Shown here piece after piece: positions 27,360-36,454 of a stretch of DNA of 64,000 bases (the first letter of the stretch is position 1; every line of letters starts with the position of its first letter). The notes under the pieces were generated by a model that saw only the letters and a program-made list of their open reading frames with translations, was not told the origin of the DNA and ran no database searches. Source of the DNA: JBGSMX01 sp963790405 (lineage in GTDB: Bacteria; Actinomycetota; Coriobacteriia; Anaerosomatales; JAGXFU01); the NCBI GenBank assembly GCA_963790405.1, contig CAWBOJ010000007.1:35954-99953 (forward strand), given 5' to 3'. A program made the translations under genes and the position numbers.

Positions 27360-28090
27360 GAGCTACCTCCCGCATCTACCGGCCCAGCAAAATGGGGGCG
27401 CAGACTGCCACGATATCCCTCAATTTCGACGTTGGTGAGTCTCGAGATGCTGACTTGAAGACCGAACTGTGATCGATACGTGCTAAACAGCAGCGAGGCC
27501 ACGGGATCCCGCTCCACCGCCGAGACGAGATCGTCTCCGTTGCCAATAGCACGGAGCACGTACGGACTTCCGAGGCGAGTGGCGTTCACCAAAACGGTCG
27601 TACCCGCACAACGAACCGGCGTTGTGGCCACGACACGCTCACCGTTGACATCGACCGCCTCCGCGCCCCCGGCCAAGAGAGCATTGACGACCGCTGCAAT
27701 ATCCGTGTCGTGGATCAAGTAGTCATTCGGATCTGAACCAGGCGACACGTCCGTACCATCGCCCAAGACGATCTCGACCCCGGGTCCGGAGACAGCGGCG
27801 AGGCCAGCCAGCTCCTGTGCATGCTGCAGCTCGCGTGAGAACGACTCACTCACACCGGAGTCCTCGGCGGCCTCCTGCTCGAGTTCGCTCATATCAGCGC
27901 GCAACTCGACGAGGCGACCTTCCAGCTCAAGCCGCTGTGCCTCGATATCACGGACAACGGTGACAAGGTCGCTCACGCGCTCGGGACGCGACGCAGCGAG
28001 CTGCGTCGTCGTGTTGAACGACACCGCGATGAAGAATCCGAGGACGCCCACGACGACTACCAGGGCGGGACGATACGTAGTGTTGCTCAT
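27356..28090 (-). CDS. DUF881 family membrane protein (copy 2, before Sbp)
   Basis: 244 residues, one N-terminal membrane helix (ALVVVVGVLGFFIAVSFNT), a coiled coil, and the DUF881 domain (GPGVEIVLGDGTDV, LLAGGAEAVDVNGERVVATT). First of the DUF881-Sbp-DUF881 set. ATG 28090 chosen as the first Met before the hydrophobic helix; ribosome binding site weak. It differs from copy 1 in the linker and binding loop. Confidence 0.9.
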   Translation of the reverse strand: MSNTTYRPALVVVVGVLGFFIAVSFNTTTQLAASRPERVSDLVTVVRDIEAQRLELEGRLVELRADMSELEQEAAEDSGVSESFSRELQHAQELAGLAAVSGPGVEIVLGDGTDVSPGSDPNDYLIHDTDIAAVVNALLAGGAEAVDVNGERVVATTPVRCAGTTVLVNATRLGSPYVLRAIGNGDDLVSAVERDPVASLLFSTYRSQFGLQVSISRLTNVEIEGYRGSLRPHFAGPVDAGGSS

Positions 28091-28183
28091 GGATCCGCTT
28101 CGTGAGACTGCCTGCAAAAGCCGTATTATAGCAGGTTAGGGTACGCAAAGCACGTCGAGACACTCGGACCAAGAGTGCTGTGA

Positions 28184-30691
28184 TCAGTCCGTTCCGATTG
28201 CGCGTTCCACGACACCTTGCCACTCGGACAGGAGTTCCTCGGCAGCCTGTGCGTCTCCAGCCTCGGCCCACACGTTCACCACCGGCTCACTCGCATGCGG
28301 CAGAATCAGCACCCACCCGTCATCGAGGATGATCCTGACTCCCTCGGCAAGATCTACCTGCAGTCCACTCGTGGCCTCCGTGATCGCCCGCATGACTGCC
28401 CCTTTTCGGTGTACGGGGCAGAAGATTGATGCCCGACGCTTGTGGAACTCCGGAAGCGCGTCAACCACCTCGTCAAGAGTCTGCTCGACACTGGCAAGCA
28501 TCCTCGTGATGCTCCCCAAACTCATGATGGCATCGTACGAAGCGAGAAAATCGGCGAACATGTAGCCCCCTGTTGTGGAGCCCGCGAAACCCACCTTGTG
28601 CTTGAGGGCCAGAGCAGCCATCGAGCGCATGGATCGTCCAGGTCGAACGACTTCACGCCCGTTTGCTGCGGCGATCTTCTCGACAGCCGCCGACGCAGTG
28701 AGCGGAACCGCAAGCGCGAGATTCGTGTAGTCGGTGCGACACCACAGGTCGACAACCGCATGCAGGGCCGTATCGCCGTCCAGCAGTAGCCCTTTCGGCG
28801 TCACGAACTGCAGCCGCTCCCCACTTGGATCGAATATCACGCCCAGATCGGCTCCCATAAGATCGAGAATGTGCCTCAGCGAACCGGATTCCTCGTTGTT
28901 CCACCCGACCGTGCCAATGCGCTCTGCGTCCAGAAATGGGTTCAACATGACGATGTCAACATTCCAAGAGGACATGACCTGCGGAAGAACTACCGAAGCG
29001 ACGCCGTTGCCCATGTCGGCAACGACCTTCATGCGACTATCCGCGTACTGCCTGCGTTCGTATGTCTGCGCGAGGCCCGCCGAGTAGTACTCGAAGGCAC
29101 GCGGCGGGTAGATGATGTCACCCACTTCGTCGAGAAACGCACGACGGAACTCGCCTCTGAAGTAGAGACGCTCGATCTTCTTCTCCTCCCACGGCGGGAT
29201 GTCCAAGCCGGTCTTCTCGTAGAAGTGAATCTCAAGCACTTGCGGGTCGTTGGCCGACTGGCACACATGGACACCGCCCATGCATCGCGTGTCGCGCGCG
29301 GTGAACCGGGTAATCGCCGGAGAAGCAACGCGCAAGTCGCGAACCGTGCAACCTGCACTGTTCAACCCCGCGACCATCGCGCGCTTCACCATCCGTGCAG
29401 CCCTGCTCGAGTCGCGACTCACGATCACGTGTGCGCTCTTTGGCAGAAGCGATCCGAACGCCTGCGCCACCTTCAGCGCCATCTCGGGCGTCATGTCGAC
29501 GCCGATGAGCCCTGATATTCCATTGTCGCCGAACAGCGACCTGACAGCCGTGCTCTCCCAGATCAAGGACTCGTTGAGAACCGCGGCTGGCTCGACACGC
29601 TTGTACGGATAGACTTGCACTCCGGTTCCGACCTGGGCGCCATGACCCACCATGGTCTCATCGCCGATGACCGCACCGATGGAGACCGTCGCACGTGCGC
29701 GGATATCCACCCGCCGGCAGAGCACCGCCCCGTTCACGGTCGACTGCTTGCCGACGAACGTGTCGTTCCACAGGATCGAGTGGCTGACCTGCGAGTTGTT
29801 TCCGATGACACAGTTGTCACCCAACACCGCGTAGTCACCTACATTGGCACCAGCGCGAACGGTGCAGTTCGGTCCGATGACAACCTTGCTGCCTATCGTC
29901 GCATCGGGGTCGATCTTGGCCCCTTCGGCGATCCAGACTCCTTCGCGAGCCTGGACGCCGGGGATGAAGATCATCGCTTTCCCGTCCAGAATATCTCGAT
30001 GCACCTCAACATATGACTCGAGTGAGCCCACGTCACACCAGTAGCCATCCACCGTGCAGGCGAACAGGTCGTACCCCTTCGCCATGAGATCCGGGAACAG
30101 CTGCGATGAGAAGTCGTACGGCTCGCCCTCCGGGATGTGCTCGAACACCTCGGGCTCCATCACGTAGATCCCGGTGTTGATAGTGTCCGAGAAGACCTGC
30201 CCCCAGCTCGGCTTCTCCAAGAAGCGCTCGATCTTGCCGTTCTCGTCGGTGATGACTACGCCGAACTCGAGCGGATCGGGGACGCTCTTCAGGGCGATAG
30301 TGACAGGTCCACCCTTCTCCTTGTGGAAGCGGATGACCTCGGATAGATCGATGTCGGTCAAGGCATCGCCGGAGATAACGACGAAGGTATCATCGCCGAT
30401 GAGTGATTCTGCATTCTTGACGGATCCGGCTGTGCCAAGAGGCGTCTCCTCCAACGCATAGGAGATCTCCATCCCCCACTCTTCGCCGTTTCCGAAGTAG
30501 TCTTCGATCACCTGAGGCATGAAGGCGAGCGTTGCAACGACCTGTGTGATCCCATGGTGTTTCACCAGCCCGATGATGTGCTCCATGACCGGTTGATTGA
30601 CGATGGGCACCATGGGCTTCGGACGCAACGATGTGAGTGGGCGCAGGCGGGTTCCCTCGCCACCGGCCATTACCACAGCCTTGATAGCCAT
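28184..30691 (-). CDS. Mannose-1-phosphate guanylyltransferase fused to a degenerate phosphomannomutase-like domain
   Basis: 835 residues. Residues 1-235 are a nucleotidyltransferase (AVVMAGGEGTRLRPLTSLRP, FVVISGDALTDIDLSEVIRF, NTGIYVMEPEVFEHIPEGE). Residues about 250-355 are left-handed beta-helix hexapeptide repeats. From about 380 to the end it has the PGM/PMM fold, but the catalytic phosphoserine loop reads CQSANDPQ instead of TASHNP, the metal loop FDPSGERLQFV instead of DGDADR, and the sugar loop GSTTGGYMF instead of GE-SGH. The first part should make GDP-mannose or a similar sugar nucleotide; the mutase part is doubtful. Next to pgsA. Confidence 0.88.
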   Translation of the reverse strand: MAIKAVVMAGGEGTRLRPLTSLRPKPMVPIVNQPVMEHIIGLVKHHGITQVVATLAFMPQVIEDYFGNGEEWGMEISYALEETPLGTAGSVKNAESLIGDDTFVVISGDALTDIDLSEVIRFHKEKGGPVTIALKSVPDPLEFGVVITDENGKIERFLEKPSWGQVFSDTINTGIYVMEPEVFEHIPEGEPYDFSSQLFPDLMAKGYDLFACTVDGYWCDVGSLESYVEVHRDILDGKAMIFIPGVQAREGVWIAEGAKIDPDATIGSKVVIGPNCTVRAGANVGDYAVLGDNCVIGNNSQVSHSILWNDTFVGKQSTVNGAVLCRRVDIRARATVSIGAVIGDETMVGHGAQVGTGVQVYPYKRVEPAAVLNESLIWESTAVRSLFGDNGISGLIGVDMTPEMALKVAQAFGSLLPKSAHVIVSRDSSRAARMVKRAMVAGLNSAGCTVRDLRVASPAITRFTARDTRCMGGVHVCQSANDPQVLEIHFYEKTGLDIPPWEEKKIERLYFRGEFRRAFLDEVGDIIYPPRAFEYYSAGLAQTYERRQYADSRMKVVADMGNGVASVVLPQVMSSWNVDIVMLNPFLDAERIGTVGWNNEESGSLRHILDLMGADLGVIFDPSGERLQFVTPKGLLLDGDTALHAVVDLWCRTDYTNLALAVPLTASAAVEKIAAANGREVVRPGRSMRSMAALALKHKVGFAGSTTGGYMFADFLASYDAIMSLGSITRMLASVEQTLDEVVDALPEFHKRRASIFCPVHRKGAVMRAITEATSGLQVDLAEGVRIILDDGWVLILPHASEPVVNVWAEAGDAQAAEELLSEWQGVVERAIGTD

Positions 30692-30756
30692 CGACCTCCC
30701 AGCTCAGACGCCGCACGACAGATGCAGCGCACGAATCATGTCCATTCATAACTCTT

Positions 30757-31380
30757 CTACGCCATGCGCTGTCCCGCGCCCTGCTTCCGCACCATGGAAC
30801 GCGCAAGAAACGTGTACTGGACTGCCGCCGACACGGACAGAGCAACCCCCACATACACGAACAGAAGGCCAAGCTGCACGCCTCCGAATACGGAGATCTC
30901 GGGCCAGTGCAGAATCAACAACGAGAAGCCGGCCAACAATACGGCGGTCGTCCATTTCCCGGTCCAGGTGACCGGCATTCTCAAATCGTAGCGCTCGAGG
31001 CGCCACGCGCCGTAGAGGAGATAGACATCGCGTGACACGAGCACTATCAGCACCCACATCGGCAGCCGCGATTCGATGTAGAGCCCGATCACGCCGCTGG
31101 CCAGCAAGAGCCGATCCACCAGCGGGTCGATCGCCTTTCCGATCTCGGTTACCGTACCGGTTCTCCGAGCAATCTGCCCATCCAGCCAGTCAGTGGAGGC
31201 CGCGGCGGCGTACAGCAGGAACGCAAGCTCGTTGGAGCGATCCGAAACAAGCACAGTGAAGGCGAACGGAATCAACAGAAGCCGCAGAATCGTGATGATG
31301 TTGGCGACGGTCCATACGTCGTGCGAGTGGTCAGATTGCGGGCCTCGCTCGGGCCCGGCGGTTGTTGTCGGCTCGTTCAC
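30757..31380 (-). CDS. pgsA: CDP-diacylglycerol--glycerol-3-phosphate 3-phosphatidyltransferase (CDP-alcohol phosphatidyltransferase)
   Basis: 207-residue membrane enzyme for phosphatidylglycerol-phosphate synthesis. The CDP-alcohol motif D-x2-DG-x2-AR-x8-G-x3-D-x3-D is complete: DWLDGQIARR then GKAIDPLVD. About five membrane helices. GTG 31380 is chosen for its AGGAGG 8 bases upstream. Substrate could differ, since the M. tuberculosis neighbour pgsA2 (Rv1822) is not a proven PG synthase; the gene order suggests this is its counterpart. Confidence 0.88.
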   Translation of the reverse strand: MNEPTTTAGPERGPQSDHSHDVWTVANIITILRLLLIPFAFTVLVSDRSNELAFLLYAAAASTDWLDGQIARRTGTVTEIGKAIDPLVDRLLLASGVIGLYIESRLPMWVLIVLVSRDVYLLYGAWRLERYDLRMPVTWTGKWTTAVLLAGFSLLILHWPEISVFGGVQLGLLFVYVGVALSVSAAVQYTFLARSMVRKQGAGQRMA

Positions 31381-31483
31381 CGGCGAATCCTCCTGGTCCG
31401 GGTGGGCACGGCACAACCACTACCGCGCTCTTGGATTACACGCCTTAGATACCCCAAAACGCGCCGCTCGCGCGCGCTCCTCC

Positions 31484-32431
31484 CTACCACCACTCGCGCC
31501 TCTTGAAGAACACAAGCATCGCGACGCTGATCGCCACCATACTCGCAAGCACGCCGAAGTATCCGTAGCGCCAACCAAGTTCTGGCAGGTGTTTGAAGTT
31601 CATACCATAGATGCCGGTGATCAGGGTTAGCGGCATGAAGATGGTCGCCATGATAGTGAGTTGCTTCATGATTGCGTTCATGCGATTCGACTGCGCAGAG
31701 AGGTAGACGTCCATGACGGCGGCGGCAACCTCACGATAGGTGTCAATTGAATCCTCGACGCGCGCGAGGTGATCGGCGACATCCTGGAAATACCGATACG
31801 CCTCTTCGGACACGATCTCTCGCTCGCGCACGAGCGCGCGTAGCGAATCACGCTCCGGGGCAACCGTCTTATGCATGAACAGCAGCTCGCGTCGCAAGTC
31901 ATAGAGTTCCTCGAGCTGCGACCGCTCGGTACGCTCGAGCATGGCGTCTTGCAGTCTGTCGAGTCGATCGCCAAGCTCGTCGATGACCGGGAACACACCG
32001 TCGACCATTCGGTCCACGATCGCGTGAAGCAGCCAATCCGCGCCGCGCGCGAGATGCATGTCCGCTTCGAGAGTAATGGCATCGAGTGCGGGAAGTGGGT
32101 GTGGATGCACGGTGATGACCCACCGGTTCCCCAGGAAGATGTCGAGTTCGCTGTTCTCAACTCCCTCGGAATTCTGCGAAACGCCCAGCCATACCAAGAA
32201 CAGCGAACCGCTGTAGAGATCGAGTTTCGGACGCTGTGGGAAGTGCAGGCAGTCTTCGATCGCCAGAGGATGCAAGTCGAAATGCTCGGCAAGGACTCTC
32301 AGCGACTCCTCGTCCGGATCAAGAACATCGATCCACGCGCAGGTGGCCTCAACCGCCTGCGCGATGTTCGCGAGCGTACCCTGCACCAGGCCCTCGGATC
32401 CCAACCATCGGACGTCGACCGTAGCCGCCAC
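31484..32431 (-). CDS. corA: CorA-family magnesium/cobalt transporter
   Basis: Homopentameric channel subunit of 315 residues. Large N-terminal cytoplasmic domain (HPLAIEDCLHFPQRPKLDLY), long stalk helix, two C-terminal membrane helices with the signature YGMNFKHLPE between them, and basic C-terminus (FFKRREWW). GTG 32431 has GAGGAGGGG 3-4 bases upstream; GTG 32464 in frame is an alternative giving 11 more residues. No regulator adjacent. Confidence 0.93.
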   Translation of the reverse strand: MAATVDVRWLGSEGLVQGTLANIAQAVEATCAWIDVLDPDEESLRVLAEHFDLHPLAIEDCLHFPQRPKLDLYSGSLFLVWLGVSQNSEGVENSELDIFLGNRWVITVHPHPLPALDAITLEADMHLARGADWLLHAIVDRMVDGVFPVIDELGDRLDRLQDAMLERTERSQLEELYDLRRELLFMHKTVAPERDSLRALVREREIVSEEAYRYFQDVADHLARVEDSIDTYREVAAAVMDVYLSAQSNRMNAIMKQLTIMATIFMPLTLITGIYGMNFKHLPELGWRYGYFGVLASMVAISVAMLVFFKRREWW

Positions 32432-32538
32432 AGACCCCTCCTCATCTCCCCAGTTGCGCCGCACGCACGCGTCATCAAGCCAGTGTCAGCATACCCTCAT
32501 CTGGAGGCATCGTGCGGGGCGGAATCAGGCGCGAGATA

Positions 32539-34389
32539 CTAGCCCTCGGCGCCTGTGCGAGGAATCCTCAGGGTGAACACGCTGCCCTGCCCTTCCTGGC
32601 TCTCGACTACGAGATCGCCGCCAAGCAACCGAGCGTAGGAGCGAGAGAGCGGAAGCCCCAGTCCTGCCCCCTGGCTCTTCGCGACGTCCGAGCGCGGCAC
32701 TTGGTGATACAGCTCGAAGATCCTGGCGAGTTCGGACTCAGCGATGCCTAGGCCCGTGTCTCGCACTCGAGCTATGGCCTCATCCTCGGTGCACTCACAC
32801 TCGACGGTCAACGTGCCCGTCGAGGTGAACTTGATGGCGTTCGAAACGAGATTCGTCAGCACCTGCTTCACTCGCCGAGAATCGGAACTGACTCGGGCAT
32901 CACAGTCAGAAACTGAGACATCCAGGATCAGCCCCGCCTGCTCGACCTGAGGTCGTATCTGCTCCGCAAAATCCCGGACGAGGTCCGCCCATACGAACTC
33001 CTCATTGACGAGCCGCACCTCTCCGATGGCCACCTGCTCTACATCCAGCAGGTCTTCCACCAGCTGCAGCAGATCACCTCCGGCAGTTCTGATCATTGAC
33101 ACTTGGGTCTTCTGTTCGTCCGTGAGTGGCCCAGCCAGACCTTGCAGCAGTATCCCGCTGAACCCGATGACGGAGTTCAGGGGCGTCCGCAGTTCATGAC
33201 TCATGTTCGCGAGGAATCGGTCCTTCGCTTCGCCTTCGATCTTGAGCTTCTCCGCTCGTCTCACCTCGGAAACGTCCAAACCGAGACTCAGAGTCCCGCA
33301 ACCGAGACCGTCACCATCGCGCACAACTGAGTTGTGCCATTCGATCATGCGTTCCGTGCCATCCGGCAGCAGAATCGCGTTCTCGTACACCTCGACGGGC
33401 TCGACCACCCGACCCATGAACGACGAGTGGACCTCTCTCACGCGCGAACGGACCGATTCTGGAATGCAGCGCTCGAACCAGTCCGCTCCCACTAGCGGGG
33501 ATCCCCCAGACTCGAGAAGGTCGCGGGCCTTCCCGTTCGCTTGCACGACGTGCCCATGTTGATCGAGGACGACTGCGATGAGATCCGCAATCTCAAGGTA
33601 CTGCTCGGCCTGATCACACGCTGTCTTGAGATCGGACGCGCTCTGCCGCTGCTCCGAGATGTCCGAGATGACCCCCAGATAACCCGTCGATACGCCGTTG
33701 TCGTTCAGCAGAGTCCCGGCCACGCCGTGGACCCACAAGACATCACCGTCGTCCCGCTGGAACCGGTACTCCTCGTCAAACCTGTCTCCTCCGGAAGTGA
33801 ATTCCATCCACGCTGATTCGATCTGCGCCCGGTCATTCGCATGTACAGCCTCGATCCATCCAAGACCCATTGCCTCGTCGGCAGTCAATCCGACTAGGTC
33901 ACACCACTTCCGGTTGACGAACACGCACTGTCCATTCAGGTCCGACTCACAGATACCCACAGGCGAGAGCACCGCCATCGCCCGCCACCGCTCCCGTCCC
34001 GCAACCAGCTCCTGCTCAAACGCGACGGCAGCGGTCACGTCTCGCACAGTGCAGCAGACCCCATCGTTCGCGCCTGCGGTCAAGTCCGTCGGAATCAGCC
34101 ACCCGGACTGGAACGTGTCCCGGCCTTGTGGTGTGACCACGCGAATCCGATCGTAGTAGACCGGCTGACGGGACTCCTTGGCGCGCCTGTAGAGAGGGTA
34201 GAACTCGCTCATGGTGTCGGCGGAGAAGTCATCGGGAATCTTGCAGCCCACCAGCTTCTCCACGGGAACCCCCGCAATCTGGGCCATTCCGTCGCTGGCG
34301 TACCGGAGCACATCGTCGGCATCGGATACCCACACCCCGCCGACTGATACGTCATCCCCTAGGGGATAGCGCTGAGGGGACTCTTCCAC
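32539..34389 (-). CDS. PAS-domain sensor histidine kinase
   Basis: 616 residues. Three PAS-like domains (about 10-130; 145-260, ending GYLGVISDISEQR; 275-390), no membrane segment, so cytosolic. HisKA has FLANMSHELRTPLNSVIGFS with the phospho-acceptor His. The ATPase has N box QVLTNLVSNAIKFT, G1 VRDTGLGIAESELA and G2 GAGLGLPLSRSYARLLGG. No response regulator is adjacent, so it is an orphan. GTG 34389 is chosen because the upstream extension to 34614 lacks domain similarity and overlaps the divergent ABC-F start region; ATG 34470 is possible. Confidence 0.88.
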   Translation of the reverse strand: MEESPQRYPLGDDVSVGGVWVSDADDVLRYASDGMAQIAGVPVEKLVGCKIPDDFSADTMSEFYPLYRRAKESRQPVYYDRIRVVTPQGRDTFQSGWLIPTDLTAGANDGVCCTVRDVTAAVAFEQELVAGRERWRAMAVLSPVGICESDLNGQCVFVNRKWCDLVGLTADEAMGLGWIEAVHANDRAQIESAWMEFTSGGDRFDEEYRFQRDDGDVLWVHGVAGTLLNDNGVSTGYLGVISDISEQRQSASDLKTACDQAEQYLEIADLIAVVLDQHGHVVQANGKARDLLESGGSPLVGADWFERCIPESVRSRVREVHSSFMGRVVEPVEVYENAILLPDGTERMIEWHNSVVRDGDGLGCGTLSLGLDVSEVRRAEKLKIEGEAKDRFLANMSHELRTPLNSVIGFSGILLQGLAGPLTDEQKTQVSMIRTAGGDLLQLVEDLLDVEQVAIGEVRLVNEEFVWADLVRDFAEQIRPQVEQAGLILDVSVSDCDARVSSDSRRVKQVLTNLVSNAIKFTSTGTLTVECECTEDEAIARVRDTGLGIAESELARIFELYHQVPRSDVAKSQGAGLGLPLSRSYARLLGGDLVVESQEGQGSVFTLRIPRTGAEG

Positions 34390-34497
34390 AGTCGCGTACC
34401 GCCTTGCGCAGGTCGCTTCTGAACCCGGGCGGGTCCAGCCATCTCCACACGAGTATACCCGCGTGCCCATGCGAAAACGCGGTGCGAACCGCCGAGT

Positions 34498-34524
34498 ACC
34501 CCAGTCGATCCCGCCCGCTGGGGT
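34498..34524. repeat. Inverted repeat in the kinase/ABC-F divergent region
   Basis: ACCCCAG (34498-34504) and CTGGGGT (34518-34524) form a 7-bp inverted repeat with a 13-base spacer in the 218-base region between the divergent kinase and ABC-F genes. Could be an operator or a minor hairpin. No clear promoter boxes seen. Confidence 0.3.
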
Positions 34525-34607
34525 GCATCCCAGGTATCCTGATTGCTCGCGCGATGCGATAGTGTCGTTCGTGTTCGCCGGCTGTGTGAGGATCGAGGTT
34601 CGCTCTA

Positions 34608-36435
34608 GTGGCATACCTGCTCGGATGCGAGAACGTCCATCTTGAATACCCGACCAAGAGGGTGTTCGACTCGATCACGCTTGGAATCGACGAGGGCGAT
34701 CGCATTGGCATCGTTGGCGGCAATGGCGATGGCAAATCCTCACTCCTAGCACTGCTTGCAGGCTCGCTTGAGCCAGATGACGGCCGCGTCATGAGTCGCG
34801 GCGGAATCACCGTCGGGATGCTCGAGCAGACCGACGCTCTCGATCTCGAAGCAACCGTCGTCCACGAGATCGTCGGGGACGTGCCCGAGCACACGTGGGC
34901 ATCGGATGCTCGGATTCGCAGCATTCTTCGCGGGCTGGTCGCGGATATCCCCTGGGATGGCAGAATCGGAGAGCTTTCCGGCGGGCAGCGGCGTCGCGTA
35001 GACCTTGCCCGGGTGCTCGTAGGTGAGTTCGATGTGCTCATGCTCGACGAACCCACCAACCATCTCGATATGCACGCTATCGCGTGGCTGGCCGAGCATC
35101 TCAAGCAGCGCTGGCCAAAGAAGTCAGGCGCGCTTCTCGTTGTGACACATGACCGCTGGTTCCTCGATGAGGTCTGCCTCGGGATGTGGGAGGTCCACAA
35201 CGGGCAGGTAGAGCAGTTCGAAGGTGGATACTCGGCATACGTGCTGCAACGCGTCGAGCGTGCCGAGGCCGCCCAGACCGCCGAGGAGAAGCGCAAGAAC
35301 CTCATGCGCAAGGAACTCGCCTGGCTTTCGCGTGGAGCTCGTGCCCGATCGACCAAGCCGAAGTTCCATGTCGAAGCAGCGCGTGCGCTCATCGCCGAGG
35401 AACCGCCCGTGCGCAACTCGATCGAACTGAAGCGGACAGCGGTCTCCCGCTTGGGCAAGCAGGTCGTCGACCTTGTCGGGGTGACCCAGCGCTATGGCGA
35501 CAAGACCGTCATCGACGACGTCACATGGCTCATCGGCCCGGGAGACAGGTTCGGCATCCTGGGCGAGAACGGATCGGGCAAGACGACGCTCCTGAAGGTG
35601 ATCCAAGGTTCACTCGCGCCGACTTCGGGTCACGTGAAGATCGGCAAGACGGTCAAGTTCGCCGTCTTGTCGCAACATCTCGAGGAACTCAACGAGCTGG
35701 GAGACTACCGCGTCCGCGAGGTCCTGACTCGATACAAGACGCGCTACGAAGTCGACGGCAAGGAGATGACCCCGGCGCAGCTTCTGGAGCGTCTGGGATT
35801 CGAGGCAGTTCAGCTGTCCGCGGTGGTCTCGGACCTGTCCGGCGGGCAGAAGCGCCGTCTCCAGCTGATGCTCATCCTTCTGGACAAGCCCAACGTGCTG
35901 ATCTTGGACGAGCCGGACAACGACCTGGATATCGACATGCTCGCCGTGGTGGAGAGCCTTCTGGACACGTGGCCCGGCACGCTTCTGCTCATCACCCACG
36001 ACCGGCACCTGATGGAGCGCGTCACCGACGATCAGTTCGCCCTGGTTGACGGGAAGATCCGCCATGTCCCCGGCGGTGTCGACGAGTACCTGCGGCTCAT
36101 CGACCAGCGCGTCAGTGCGCAAGCGCAGACTGAACCCGAGAGATCGAAGCGGAAGGATGCCGCTGCCAGTCGGCCGAGTGGCGCATCAGATGAGCGACAC
36201 GAACCGGTCCTGTCGAGTGCGGAGGAACGTAGCCTCAAGAAGGAACTCGCGGCCACGGAGCGCAAGCTGGAAACGCTCGGCAAGAAGGCCGATGCGATCC
36301 GCGCCGAGATGCACGAAGACAGATCCTTCCGACTACGTCGCGCTCGGCGACGTCCAGGCGCGGATCCACGATATCGAGCGGCAGGTCTCTGACGTCGAGG
36401 ACGAATGGGTGCGACTGTCCGAGAAGCTCTCCTGA
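34608..36435 (+). CDS. ABC-F family ATPase (one frameshift near the 3' end)
   Basis: Soluble tandem-ATPase of the EttA/Uup class acting at the ribosome. First ATPase: GIVGGNGDGKSSLLAL, LSGGQRRRVDLARVL, VLMLDEPTNHLD. A linker with ELAWLSRGARARSTKPKFHV, then second ATPase: GILGENGSGKTTLL, LSGGQKRRLQLMLIL, VLILDEPDNDLD. The second D-loop is EPDNDLD instead of EPTNHLD. A C-terminal coiled coil follows; the frame changes near 36318 and the protein ends ...VEDEWVRLSEKLS at 36435, about 608 residues. GTG start. No membrane segment, so not a transporter. Confidence 0.9.
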
Positions 36436-36454
36436 AGCGCCCGCCTGCCGTCTC

